Position numbers and translations under genes: made by a program. 64,000 nt of DNA from assembly GCF_000317125.1 (NCBI RefSeq), contig NC_019695.1:2158336-2222335 (forward strand). Direction: 5' to 3'. The notes below the pieces were generated by a model, which saw nothing but the letters and a program-made list of their open reading frames with translations, was not told the DNA's origin and searched no databases. Source of the stretch: Chroococcidiopsis thermalis PCC 7203. GTDB taxonomy: Bacteria > Cyanobacteriota > Cyanobacteriia > Cyanobacteriales > Chroococcidiopsidaceae. Positions 54,694 through 62,264 of the stretch are shown here, piece by piece. The first letter of the stretch is position 1, and each line of letters opens with the position of its first letter.

Positions 54694-56004
54694 ATGTTAG
54701 ATCTGATTAGCTCAGGGTTGGTTGGTTTTTGGCTAGGTGTGGCAGGGATACACCCTGAAGCATCAGCAGCATGGGAATTATTGGCGCTACAAACTGCTCC
54801 GGCACTAGTGCTTAACTCAGTACCAGATAGCGTGGCGGCGACAACCTTGCAGCAGTATTTACAAGGGTTGAAAACCAAAGGAATAACCAGCCCCGAGCAG
54901 GGAATTTGGATACAGTCGGGACCGTTACTACTGAGCGAAAATAACGGTCGAGTTCCCTTACCGGCTGCCTCGTTGACGAAAATAGCTACATCCCTAGCTG
55001 CGTTAAAAACTTGGGGAGCAAACCACCGCTTCCAAACGCTGATTAGTGCCGCAGGACCGATTCAAAAAGGAGTTCTAGAAGGAGATTTAATCGTTACAGG
55101 CGGAGGAGATCCGCTGTTTGTTTGGGAGGAAGCGATCGCCCTGGGGAATAGTCTGAATCGATTGGGAATTTCTCGCGTTACGGGCAATTTGGTAGTGACT
55201 GGTAATTTTGCCATGAACTATCAATCCGATCCCCTCAAGGCTGGAGAACTGCTCAAACAAGGACTGGATGCCTCTACCTGGAAAGCTGCTGCTAAAATGC
55301 AATACTCTACCTTACCTCCAGGTACGCCAAAACCGCGTGTCTCGATCGCCGGAACCGTACAAGTTGCTGCGATCGCCAATCCCAAGCAAATCTTATTACT
55401 ACGTCATCATTCTTTATCTTTGGCACAAATTCTGAAGGAAATGAATGTTTACAGTAATAACGAAATGGCACAGATGTTAGGGCAAATGTTAGGTGGAGCG
55501 CCAAGCGTGCGCCAAATAGCGGCAACAACCACGGGAGTGCCAGACTCAGAAATTTTGTTGGGTAATACTTCTGGACTAGGGATGGAAAATCAAATTTCTC
55601 CCAGGGCAGCTTGTGCGATGTTTATGGCAGTACAACGAGAATTACTTCCCTATAAACTGAGCGTTGCTGACTTATTCCCCGTATCGGGACGCGATCGCCG
55701 AGGTACGCTAGAACTACGCCACGTCCCTGCGGGTGCTGTCGTCAAAACCGGAACCCTGAACGAAGTCAGCGCCTTAGCAGGAGTTTTACCCACCCGCGAT
55801 CGCGGTTTGGTTTGGTTTGTCATTATCAATAGAGGATGGCAGCTTGAAAGTCTGCGCGCAGGACAAGACAAATTCCTGCAAAATCTTCTCCATGAATGGC
55901 ACGCCTCCCCCGTCATTCCTACCGCGATCGCTCCCCACGCGATCGGCGTTACCCCTACTCCCCTGGGTGCAGCGAGTCGAAACGAGATTTTGTACAAGGG
56001 ATGA
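54694..56004 (+). CDS. dacB: D-alanyl-D-alanine carboxypeptidase/endopeptidase, PBP4 type
   Basis: 436 residues. The three penicillin-binding motifs are S93-L-T-K96 (LPAASLTKIATS), SNN in NVYSNNEMAQML and KTG in VVKTGTLNEVSALAG. DacB enzymes trim or cut peptidoglycan peptides in the periplasm. The N-terminus is only weakly hydrophobic, so export may use a short signal. The C-terminal tail is Pro/Ala-rich. Confidence 0.92.
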   Translation: MLDLISSGLVGFWLGVAGIHPEASAAWELLALQTAPALVLNSVPDSVAATTLQQYLQGLKTKGITSPEQGIWIQSGPLLLSENNGRVPLPAASLTKIATSLAALKTWGANHRFQTLISAAGPIQKGVLEGDLIVTGGGDPLFVWEEAIALGNSLNRLGISRVTGNLVVTGNFAMNYQSDPLKAGELLKQGLDASTWKAAAKMQYSTLPPGTPKPRVSIAGTVQVAAIANPKQILLLRHHSLSLAQILKEMNVYSNNEMAQMLGQMLGGAPSVRQIAATTTGVPDSEILLGNTSGLGMENQISPRAACAMFMAVQRELLPYKLSVADLFPVSGRDRRGTLELRHVPAGAVVKTGTLNEVSALAGVLPTRDRGLVWFVIINRGWQLESLRAGQDKFLQNLLHEWHASPVIPTAIAPHAIGVTPTPLGAASRNEILYKG

Positions 56005-56015
56005 CAGTTATCAGT

Positions 56016-56043
56016 GTAGAGACGTTACATGTAACGTCTGTAC
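56016..56043. repeat. 28-bp palindrome GTAGAGACGTTACATGTAAC...
   Basis: Same family as 28538, with centre ACATGT and one mismatch in the last arm (GTCTGTAC). 11 bp after the dacB stop. Confidence 0.88.
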
Positions 56044-56226
56044 TTATCAGTTATCAACGACCAATGACAAATGACAAATGACCAATTCAACAATCAACTT
56101 TTGTAACCAATTCAGCTCGATCTTGTTTTAAATTTGCAAACAAACCTTAATTTTCTGTAATTCTGCTTTAGGATCGGCATGAGTAAAGCTAAGAGGCAAG
56201 AGGTGAAAAACAAACAGTCAGTTCTT

Positions 56227-56266
56227 TCCTACTCCCTACTCCCTACTCCCTACTCCCTACTCCCTA
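56227..56266. repeat. ACTCCCT heptamer tandem array
   Basis: Five to six units of ACTCCCT, ending 3 bp before the start codon of the response regulator gene, where a ribosome site would be expected. Confidence 0.88.
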
Positions 56267-56269
56267 ACA

Positions 56270-58624
56270 ATGCGCATTTTAGTTGTAGAGGATGACGAGT
56301 TTATCGCTAATGCCCTAGATTTGGTGCTATCCGAGCAAAATTATGCTGTAGAAATAGCAGCCGATGGCGAATCAGGGTGGGAACTAGTTCAAGCTTACGA
56401 ATATGACCTGATCCTGTTAGATGTCATGTTGCCAAAGTTGGACGGAATTGAACTGTGCCGTCGCGTGCGATCGCAGGGTTACAAAATGCCAATTTTGTTG
56501 CTGACCGGACGAGATAGCAGTCACGATAAGGCAATCGGCTTAGATGCTGGTGCAGATGATTATCTGGTCAAACCCTTTGACCAAGAAGAATTATTTGCCC
56601 GCGTGCGAGCTTTATTGCGGCGTGGAAATACGAGTGTTTCGCCAGTATTAGAGTGGGGAGAGCTACGACTCGACCCGAGTAGCTGTGAAGTGACTTATAG
56701 CGGGCGATCGCTACAATTGACTCCCAAAGAGTACGCCTTGCTAGAACTGTTTTTACGGAACAATCGCCGGGTTTTCAGTTGCAGCGCCATCTTGGATCGT
56801 GTTTGGTCGTTTGATAAAACTCCAGGGGAAGAAGCCGTAAGGACGCAAATTAAAGGACTGCGGCAGAAATTAAAAGCAGTTGGCGCACCCGCAGATGCGA
56901 TCGAAACCGTCTACGGGATCGGCTATCGTCTTAAGTCGCCATCGGTCAATAAACTCACAATACCATCATCTGAAGAGCCAAGCGAGCAGACGCGACAACA
57001 AACTCTTACGGCTTTAGCAGGAGTATGGGAGCGATTTCAGGGTAGGGTAAACGAGCAGGTAACGCTATTAGAACAAGCTACAACTCAAATCTTGCCAGCT
57101 CAACTGACAGTAGAGCAACGTCACCATGCAGAACAAGCTGCTCACACTTTAGCAGGTTCTTTAGGTACTTTTGGTTTTGCCACAGGTTCGCAACTAGCAC
57201 GGAAAATCGAACGTAGTTTGCGAGCCAAAAAGCCGATGAGTCAAACAGAAACAAAGCATTTGCGAGAACTCGTAGCGGCTTTACGCCGCTCGATAGAACT
57301 AACTCCTCCCGAACTGACAACACCCGTCGTAGTTAAACAAGAGTTGCCGCAATTGTTAATCTTCAATAGCGATCGCCATTTGGCAGAGCCATTGATCGAA
57401 GAAGCGGGAGTGTGGGGCATTCAAGCAGAAATAGCCACTCACCTAGAATCAGCTAGGAAAGCGATCGCTTTATCGCCACCTCAAGTCGTATTACTCGATC
57501 TTGATGGCAATACAGCAGACAGCTTAGCACTCCTAGTCGAACTTAAACATCGCTATCCCTCCTTGCCCGTTCTCGTCCATAGCGATCGAGATAATTTGAT
57601 GACGCGACTTGAAGTTGCCCGTTGTGGCGGACATGCCTTTTTACCCAAGCCCGTACCGCCAGCCCAAGTTTTACAGGCAGTCACCCAATTACTACCAAAG
57701 GAAGCGACAGCAGCTAAGGTGATGGTAGTGGATGACGATCCTCAGATCCTGGCTACCCTACGCAGCCTGCTAGAACCGTGGGGTTTGAGGACGATTTGTA
57801 TCGAAGATCCGCGTCGTTTTTGGGAAACACTAGAAGCCTCAGCTCCAGATTTGCTCATTTTAGATATCAATATGCCCCATCTCAGCGGCTTAGAGCTGTG
57901 TCAGATCGTGCGCCAAGATTCGCACTGGTGCGGATTGCCAATTTTATTTCTGACTGCCTACAGCGATGCCAATACGGTAAATCAAGTGTTTGCAGTTGGG
58001 GCGGATGATTTTGTCAGCAAGCCGATTGTTGGACCGGAACTCGTAAACCGAATCATGAATCGGCTCGATCGGATCGAACTTTTGCGCAACTTAGCAGAAA
58101 TTGACCCGCTGACGGGAGTTGCTAATCGCCATAAATCTACTCAAGACTTAGAACGCTTGCTAAATCTAGCAAAGCGGCATCATCAACCCCTCTGTTTGGC
58201 AGTTTTAGATATCGATCGCTTTAAGCTAGTCAACGATACCTGCGGTCATGCAGTGGGCGATGCGGTGTTACGTCAGCTGGGACAGTGGTTACTGCATTCG
58301 TTGCGTCGAGAAGATATAGTAGCTCGTTGGGGTGGTGAAGAATTCATCTGCGGTTTGTACGGTATGACCAGCCAAGACGGAGTACAGCGATTGACAGATA
58401 TCTCGATCGGATGGCAGCAACAGCAGTCTACACACCCTCAATGCAACATACCCATCACCTTTAGCGCTGGAATTGCCCATTACCCGCAACACGGTGCAGA
58501 TCTAGAAACTTTGTATCGTGCAGCAGATAAAGCTCTTTATCGCGCCAAGAAAAATGGGCGCGGGCGTGTGGTTGCATCTAAGGAGACAGTGACCAGTGAC
58601 CAGTTATCAGTGGCTAGTGATTAG
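56270..58624 (+). CDS. Multi-domain response regulator: REC-HTH-Hpt-REC-REC-GGDEF
   Basis: 784 residues. REC1 (acceptor D51 in LILLDVMLPKLDG), OmpR-type DNA-binding domain (about 125-220, LRLDPSSCEVTYSGR), Hpt (about 245-345, histidine in AEQAAHTLAGSLGTFG), REC2 (about 353-465, VVLLDLDGNTADS), REC3 (about 478-595, LLILDINMPHLSG) and GGDEF (about 600-775, RREDIVARWGGEEF with an intact inhibitory RxxD). The first four domains resemble RcaC, the light-colour regulator of phycobilisome genes; the GGDEF end adds cyclic-di-GMP synthesis. The last 12 residues (TVTSDQLSVASD) are heptamer-encoded. Confidence 0.92.
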   Translation: MRILVVEDDEFIANALDLVLSEQNYAVEIAADGESGWELVQAYEYDLILLDVMLPKLDGIELCRRVRSQGYKMPILLLTGRDSSHDKAIGLDAGADDYLVKPFDQEELFARVRALLRRGNTSVSPVLEWGELRLDPSSCEVTYSGRSLQLTPKEYALLELFLRNNRRVFSCSAILDRVWSFDKTPGEEAVRTQIKGLRQKLKAVGAPADAIETVYGIGYRLKSPSVNKLTIPSSEEPSEQTRQQTLTALAGVWERFQGRVNEQVTLLEQATTQILPAQLTVEQRHHAEQAAHTLAGSLGTFGFATGSQLARKIERSLRAKKPMSQTETKHLRELVAALRRSIELTPPELTTPVVVKQELPQLLIFNSDRHLAEPLIEEAGVWGIQAEIATHLESARKAIALSPPQVVLLDLDGNTADSLALLVELKHRYPSLPVLVHSDRDNLMTRLEVARCGGHAFLPKPVPPAQVLQAVTQLLPKEATAAKVMVVDDDPQILATLRSLLEPWGLRTICIEDPRRFWETLEASAPDLLILDINMPHLSGLELCQIVRQDSHWCGLPILFLTAYSDANTVNQVFAVGADDFVSKPIVGPELVNRIMNRLDRIELLRNLAEIDPLTGVANRHKSTQDLERLLNLAKRHHQPLCLAVLDIDRFKLVNDTCGHAVGDAVLRQLGQWLLHSLRREDIVARWGGEEFICGLYGMTSQDGVQRLTDISIGWQQQQSTHPQCNIPITFSAGIAHYPQHGADLETLYRAADKALYRAKKNGRGRVVASKETVTSDQLSVASD

Positions 58625-58690
58625 TGGCTAGTGACAAGAATTGAGTCTAGTCACTAGCCACCAGCCACCAGCCACCAGCCACTCACCAAT
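58587..58690. repeat. Paired inverted heptamer array (hairpin-like), overlapping the regulator's 3' end
   Basis: Left arm GACCAGTGACCAG...AGTGGCTAGTGATTAGTGGC, spacer about AAGAATTGAGT, right arm CTAGTCACTAGCCACCAGCC repeated. The left arm codes the tail and stop of the upstream regulator. Confidence 0.8.
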
Positions 58691-58695
58691 GACCA

Positions 58696-59073
58696 ATGAC
58701 AGCCAAACGCATATTAGTAGTTGACAACGAACCATATATCCAAGAGGTTGCCCAAATTTGTTTGGAGATGGTAGCGGGTTGGCAAGTTAGCACGGCTAGT
58801 TCTGGTAGCGAGTGTTTGACCAAAGCCGCAGCCGAACAACCCGATGCTATCCTCCTTGATGTGATGATGCCTGAGATGGATGGATTAACAACTTATAAAG
58901 AGTTGCAGGCAAACAAAGCAACAAAACATATTCCCGTGATTTTCTTGACTGCCAAGGTACAACCAGCCGATCGCCGCCGCTACGCTCTGTTAGGTATGAA
59001 AGATGCGATCGCCAAACCCTTCGATCCTCTTCAGCTAGCCTCTCAAGTCGCTACTACTTTGGGCTGGAATTAA
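58696..59073 (+). CDS. Stand-alone response regulator receiver
   Basis: 125 residues, a lone receiver domain. KRILVVDNEPYIQEVAQ holds the acid pair, phospho-acceptor D55 is in ILLDVMMPEMDGLT, the threonine is in VIFLTAKVQPADR and the lysine in AIAKPFDPLQ. It follows the large regulator by 71 bp and probably works in the same phosphorelay as a shuttle or sink. Confidence 0.93.
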   Translation: MTAKRILVVDNEPYIQEVAQICLEMVAGWQVSTASSGSECLTKAAAEQPDAILLDVMMPEMDGLTTYKELQANKATKHIPVIFLTAKVQPADRRRYALLGMKDAIAKPFDPLQLASQVATTLGWN

Positions 59074-59113
59074 ATCATTACAATTCGCTACTACTCGTCG
59101 ATAACTGACAACT

Positions 59114-59182
59114 GTACGGGCGGGTTTAGCAAGCTAGATTGACCACCAAAGCGATAAATTTTGGCTCAAAACCCGCCCCTAC
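59114..59182. repeat. 69-bp palindrome-ended element (GGGCGGGTTT family)
   Basis: Begins GTACGGGCGGGTTTAGC and ends CAAAACCCGCCCCTAC. Intergenic copy; its interior closely matches the copy inside the DUF1565 gene. Confidence 0.9.
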
Positions 59183-59201
59183 GATAACCGCTCGCTGTTT
59201 C

Positions 59202-59219
59202 CTCACAAGTTCCTCAAAT
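59202..59219 (+). promoter_or_regulatory. Shared upstream motif, copy 1
   Basis: CTCACAAGTTCCTCAAAT lies 187 bp before the gene at 59407. The first 15 bases recur exactly at 60390 before another small gene, followed in both by a similar TCA...CTTA tail. Possibly an alternative sigma factor promoter or an activator site. Confidence 0.45.
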
Positions 59220-59406
59220 TGTCAGCTTATTCTAACAATAGAAGCAGATCGGTTACCCTCAGATATGAGAAACCGAATTCTGCTTGCTCAGCACCAATCC
59301 TGTAAGAACAGATTTAACAAACTCATTCGCAATTTTTCACAATTTCATAGATATTTCAGCAAGACCCAACAACTAACAACCAACAACTAATTTTGGAGAC
59401 TTGCCC

Positions 59407-59661
59407 ATGAGTACGCGAGAAGAAGCAAGAGAGGCAATGACGCAGCAGCGCCAGCAGGAAGAAAATTTGCAGCAGTCTATGTTGCAGCGTACAGAAGCAG
59501 AGTTAGCTGACTCTGGAGATTCGGAAATCCAACAAACAGCCAGAGAACGCATGACCGAACAAAGGCAACAAGAAGAACATCTCCAGCAGTCTATGTTAAG
59601 CCGTTCTGCTGCTGAGGTAGGTCTACCCACCCAAACAGACCCATCTGTTCAAACGCAATAG
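59407..59661 (+). CDS. Small hydrophilic protein with an internal duplication
   Basis: 84 residues from ATG 59407 with GGAG about 8 bases upstream. Two related units: AREAMTQQRQQEENLQQSML (about 7-26) and ARERMTEQRQQEEHLQQSML (about 45-64). Strongly Gln/Glu-rich and helical, so probably coiled-coil or disordered. No known family recognised. Together with the motif at 59202 it could be a stress-induced protein; that is inference. Confidence 0.75.
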   Translation: MSTREEAREAMTQQRQQEENLQQSMLQRTEAELADSGDSEIQQTARERMTEQRQQEEHLQQSMLSRSAAEVGLPTQTDPSVQTQ

Positions 59662-59699
59662 CTTGCTAGTGAATTTTAGTTGAATTAGGAGGGAAAAAT

Positions 59700-59885
59700 A
59701 TGTCGCTCAGTAGAACATCACGGCAAGTCGTACAGTTTGTATGGAATGCTTTAGCACAACTGGTAACTTATTTAGGAGCTGCGGTTAAGCGAATTTTTGC
59801 TCCGAACGACGACCAGTATCCAAATACAGGAGTTCAGCCTTTTGAAGGTGATATCAACGATAAAAAACACCGTTCTAAAGCATAG
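59700..59885 (+). CDS. Small hypothetical protein
   Basis: 61 residues with a strong AGGAGGG ribosome site 6 bases before ATG 59700. A short amphipathic-to-hydrophobic part (VVQFVWNALAQLVTYLGAAV) precedes a polar tail with NDDQYPNTGVQPFEGD. It follows the 84-residue gene by 38 bp, so the two are probably one transcript. Function unknown. Confidence 0.7.
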   Translation: MSLSRTSRQVVQFVWNALAQLVTYLGAAVKRIFAPNDDQYPNTGVQPFEGDINDKKHRSKA

Positions 59886-59943
59886 TAAATGCAGAGACAT
59901 TAAAGGTTAGAAATTAGGGGTTAAGACGATAAAAATAATTCCT

Positions 59944-60010
59944 GTACAGACGAGTTTTGTAGGAAGATTGTTGTCACTAACCATCGAGACTTTACTAAAC
60001 CCGCCCCTAC
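59944..60010. repeat. 67-bp palindrome-ended element, diverged left end
   Basis: Begins GTACAGACGAGTTTTG and ends CTAAACCCGCCCCTAC. The same 67-bp length as the 45566 and 60025 copies. Confidence 0.75.
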
Positions 60011-60024
60011 GGTTTCTGACTGCT

Positions 60025-60091
60025 GTAGGAGCGGGTTTCGCGTGAAGATTATTGCTGTAAACTGCCAATTTTTTGCTAAACCCATCCCTAC
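60025..60091. repeat. 67-bp palindrome-ended element
   Basis: Begins GTAGGAGCGGGTTTCG and ends CTAAACCCATCCCTAC, 14 bp after the previous copy. The following 380 bp up to 60475 shows no gene apart from the motif at 60390. Confidence 0.78.
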
Positions 60092-60389
60092 GATAACTGA
60101 TGCGATCGCCTAACAAATTTAGGTTTTTGTCTGCAAACTAACAGACATCCATACGGTTTTCATTATATTGTGTCAATCTATCTTTTGATAGAGAATCTCT
60201 TGACCAATGGTCGAGATGCAACTAACTAACAGGCTTGATTACAAGAAGAACGGTTGAAGCAAAATAGTTGTGATTATTTGCCATCGCTTAGCCAGAGTGA
60301 ATTGTGCTGCCACAATAGGAAAAATAGTTTACATCAGTTCATATTTTTGTTAACAAACTTAACTAGAAGTTTTAAAAAATTTTTATTTT

Positions 60390-60407
60390 CTCACAAGTTC
60401 CTCATAT
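60390..60407 (+). promoter_or_regulatory. Shared upstream motif, copy 2
   Basis: CTCACAAGTTCCTCATAT, identical over the first 15 bases to 59202, lies 68 bp before the gene at 60476. Confidence 0.5.
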
Positions 60408-60475
60408 TTATCACTTAGATTAAAACTACGACGATTTATGCAGATTTTAGAGATTGATAGATTGAGGTATAAAAA

Positions 60476-60823
60476 ATGACTAAAGCAGTTGTGAACTTAA
60501 CATTACCAATGGTTGTCGAACACATTGAAACTGCGTTAGAGGATTATCCTCATTACCCCTATCAAAAAGCTTTTGCAATTCCAGACTTACGCCAAAAATT
60601 GATCGCTTATATTTTAAGCAGAGTTGCTAACTCCTATACAGTTTTGGAAGAAGGAGAAAATTGCACTACTTTCGGAGATTGTAGTTCTTACCGAAAATTG
60701 CAGATCGAAAACTTAGCAAAGCAAGGAATTCAAGAGATATTACAGCAATATTGGGAATGGATCGTTCATCATATTCCTTCAGAAACGGAATCTGGATTAG
60801 CACCTTCCCACTGGTTTGGTTAG
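60476..60823 (+). CDS. Hypothetical protein, small and soluble
   Basis: 115 residues. Helical, opening LTLPMVVEHIETALEDYPHY and then PDLRQKLIAYILSRVANSYT; one later block has CTTFGDCSSYRKLQIENLAK, with two cysteines, and the end is aromatic (YWEWIVHHIPSE). No signal peptide or membrane segment. I do not recognise the family. The motif at 60390 suggests regulation shared with the gene at 59407. Confidence 0.75.
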   Translation: MTKAVVNLTLPMVVEHIETALEDYPHYPYQKAFAIPDLRQKLIAYILSRVANSYTVLEEGENCTTFGDCSSYRKLQIENLAKQGIQEILQQYWEWIVHHIPSETESGLAPSHWFG

Positions 60824-60948
60824 AGTCAGTTCTGAATTCTAAATTTTGAATTTGGAATTGTGACGATGTGCCTCCGATAGATCTGCATAAATAGACTCAA
60901 TCTTGCTGCTGTACGTCAGTTTCCACACTTTCACCCCAATCATTAGCT

Positions 60949-61110
60949 ATGTCTACACCAACTTGTCCTTGTTGTTCTCAAACATTACTACGCCACATTA
61001 GTGCTAAAGGCATTTATTGGTTTTGTCCGGCTTGCTATCAAGAAATGCCAACCTTAATTACAGAGGTTCTCGCAAGACGAAATCGAGAATTATTGACACT
61101 CAAAGTCTAA
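60949..61110 (+). CDS. Mini zinc-ribbon protein
   Basis: 53 residues. TPTCPCCSQTLLRHISAKGI followed by YWFCPACYQEMP has two CxxC pairs (C-P-C-C and C-P-A-C), so one zinc site is likely. The C-terminus is a short basic helix. No family name assigned; small zinc ribbons often bind nucleic acids or larger partners. A TTAG-rich stretch precedes it without a clear ribosome site. Confidence 0.6.
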   Translation: MSTPTCPCCSQTLLRHISAKGIYWFCPACYQEMPTLITEVLARRNRELLTLKV

Positions 61111-61128
61111 TCGTCATTTCAACCGAGT

Positions 61129-61767
61129 TTAACTTGACTCAGAAGGAAATATTTTTTGAATCTGCTCTTTAATTCCAGCTAAATCGATGTAGAGATCGGC
61201 AACATTGATCAGACTATCACTAGTCATAGACCGAAGACTGACGACCTCTACCCGTACACCTTGATAAGAAACTGCATCAACTGCATAGGCAAGATCTCCA
61301 TTTCCACTAACTAAAACGGCTGTATTATAACAGCCAGCTAGGGTCATCATATCAACGGCTATTTCTACATCTAACTTTGCTTTTTTAGAACCGTCAGGAA
61401 ATTGAATTAAGTCTTTACTAACGACGCGATAACCATTACGACGCATCCAAAGTAAGAAACCTTGTTGTTTATCGTTGATCGGATCGACACCCGTGTAGAA
61501 GAAAGCACGTAAGAGAGGGGCTTCTGCTGTTAACAGGCACAGCAGTTTAGTATAGTCTATTTCAATTCCTAGTTGTAAAGCAGCATAGAAGAGGCTAGAG
61601 CCATCGATAAAAATAGCGACTCGACCCCGACTGAAGGTATCTAATAGCTCACCGTTAGAGTGTGTGTTAGCCTCCTCGTAGGGGTTGATCTCTTTCTTCA
61701 TCTGTCTGGTCAAGATTTTGCTGCGATCGAGAACTTCATCTTGTGTTATCTCTTGATAAAAAGTCAT
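61129..61767 (-). CDS. NYN-domain protein (LabA/DUF88 type)
   Basis: 212 residues. RVAIFIDGSSLFYAALQLGI has the first conserved aspartate of the PIN-like fold; DVEIAVDMMTLAG the second; VLVSGNGDLAYAVDAVSYQG the third. An N-terminal tail of about 45 residues is polar. NYN proteins are predicted RNases; LabA in cyanobacteria affects clock-output feedback, but this could be another paralogue. GAGG precedes ATG 61767. Confidence 0.9.
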   Translation of the reverse strand: MTFYQEITQDEVLDRSKILTRQMKKEINPYEEANTHSNGELLDTFSRGRVAIFIDGSSLFYAALQLGIEIDYTKLLCLLTAEAPLLRAFFYTGVDPINDKQQGFLLWMRRNGYRVVSKDLIQFPDGSKKAKLDVEIAVDMMTLAGCYNTAVLVSGNGDLAYAVDAVSYQGVRVEVVSLRSMTSDSLINVADLYIDLAGIKEQIQKIFPSESS

Positions 61768-62264
61768 TGATACCTCAGAATTTGGAGATTGAGTTTGACT
61801 AGAACGATAGCAAAATGTAATAACTTACTTATACTAAAACGACCTGTATCGAACCAGCTTACTAGTACAGGTATTGCTAATTTGGATTAAATTGTAACAA
61901 GCTAATCTGACTTGGTTAGCACGGTCATAATATATAAACACAATATATAAACACAAATGTAAGAGGTAACTGTCTGGTAAAATTCACAGACTTTAAATCT
62001 AATCTGAAACTTTAACAATTAGCAGGCTCAATCCATTGTCATTTAATACTCTTAGTTAGTTAGGTATATCTAATTCAAAACGAATTGCTACATACGATAC
62101 ATAATCGATCGCTACAAGCGATCCAAAATTAACAGTTAAGGATAAAAAGTTGAATATTCATATAAATAAAACAATTTCTTTATTTCTTTATTCATAAATT
62201 AAAATGGCTTAATTTTTCTTAAGAATAAAGGCTGAGTTTGTCTTCAAAGGGAGCAGATCGCCTT
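61768..62264. other. A+T-rich intergenic region
   Basis: 497 bp, very A+T-rich, with a short direct repeat ATATATAAACACAA near 61930-61955. No gene, array or strong hairpin seen. Carries the upstream region of the NYN gene and the tail of the proline-rich gene. Confidence 0.5.
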
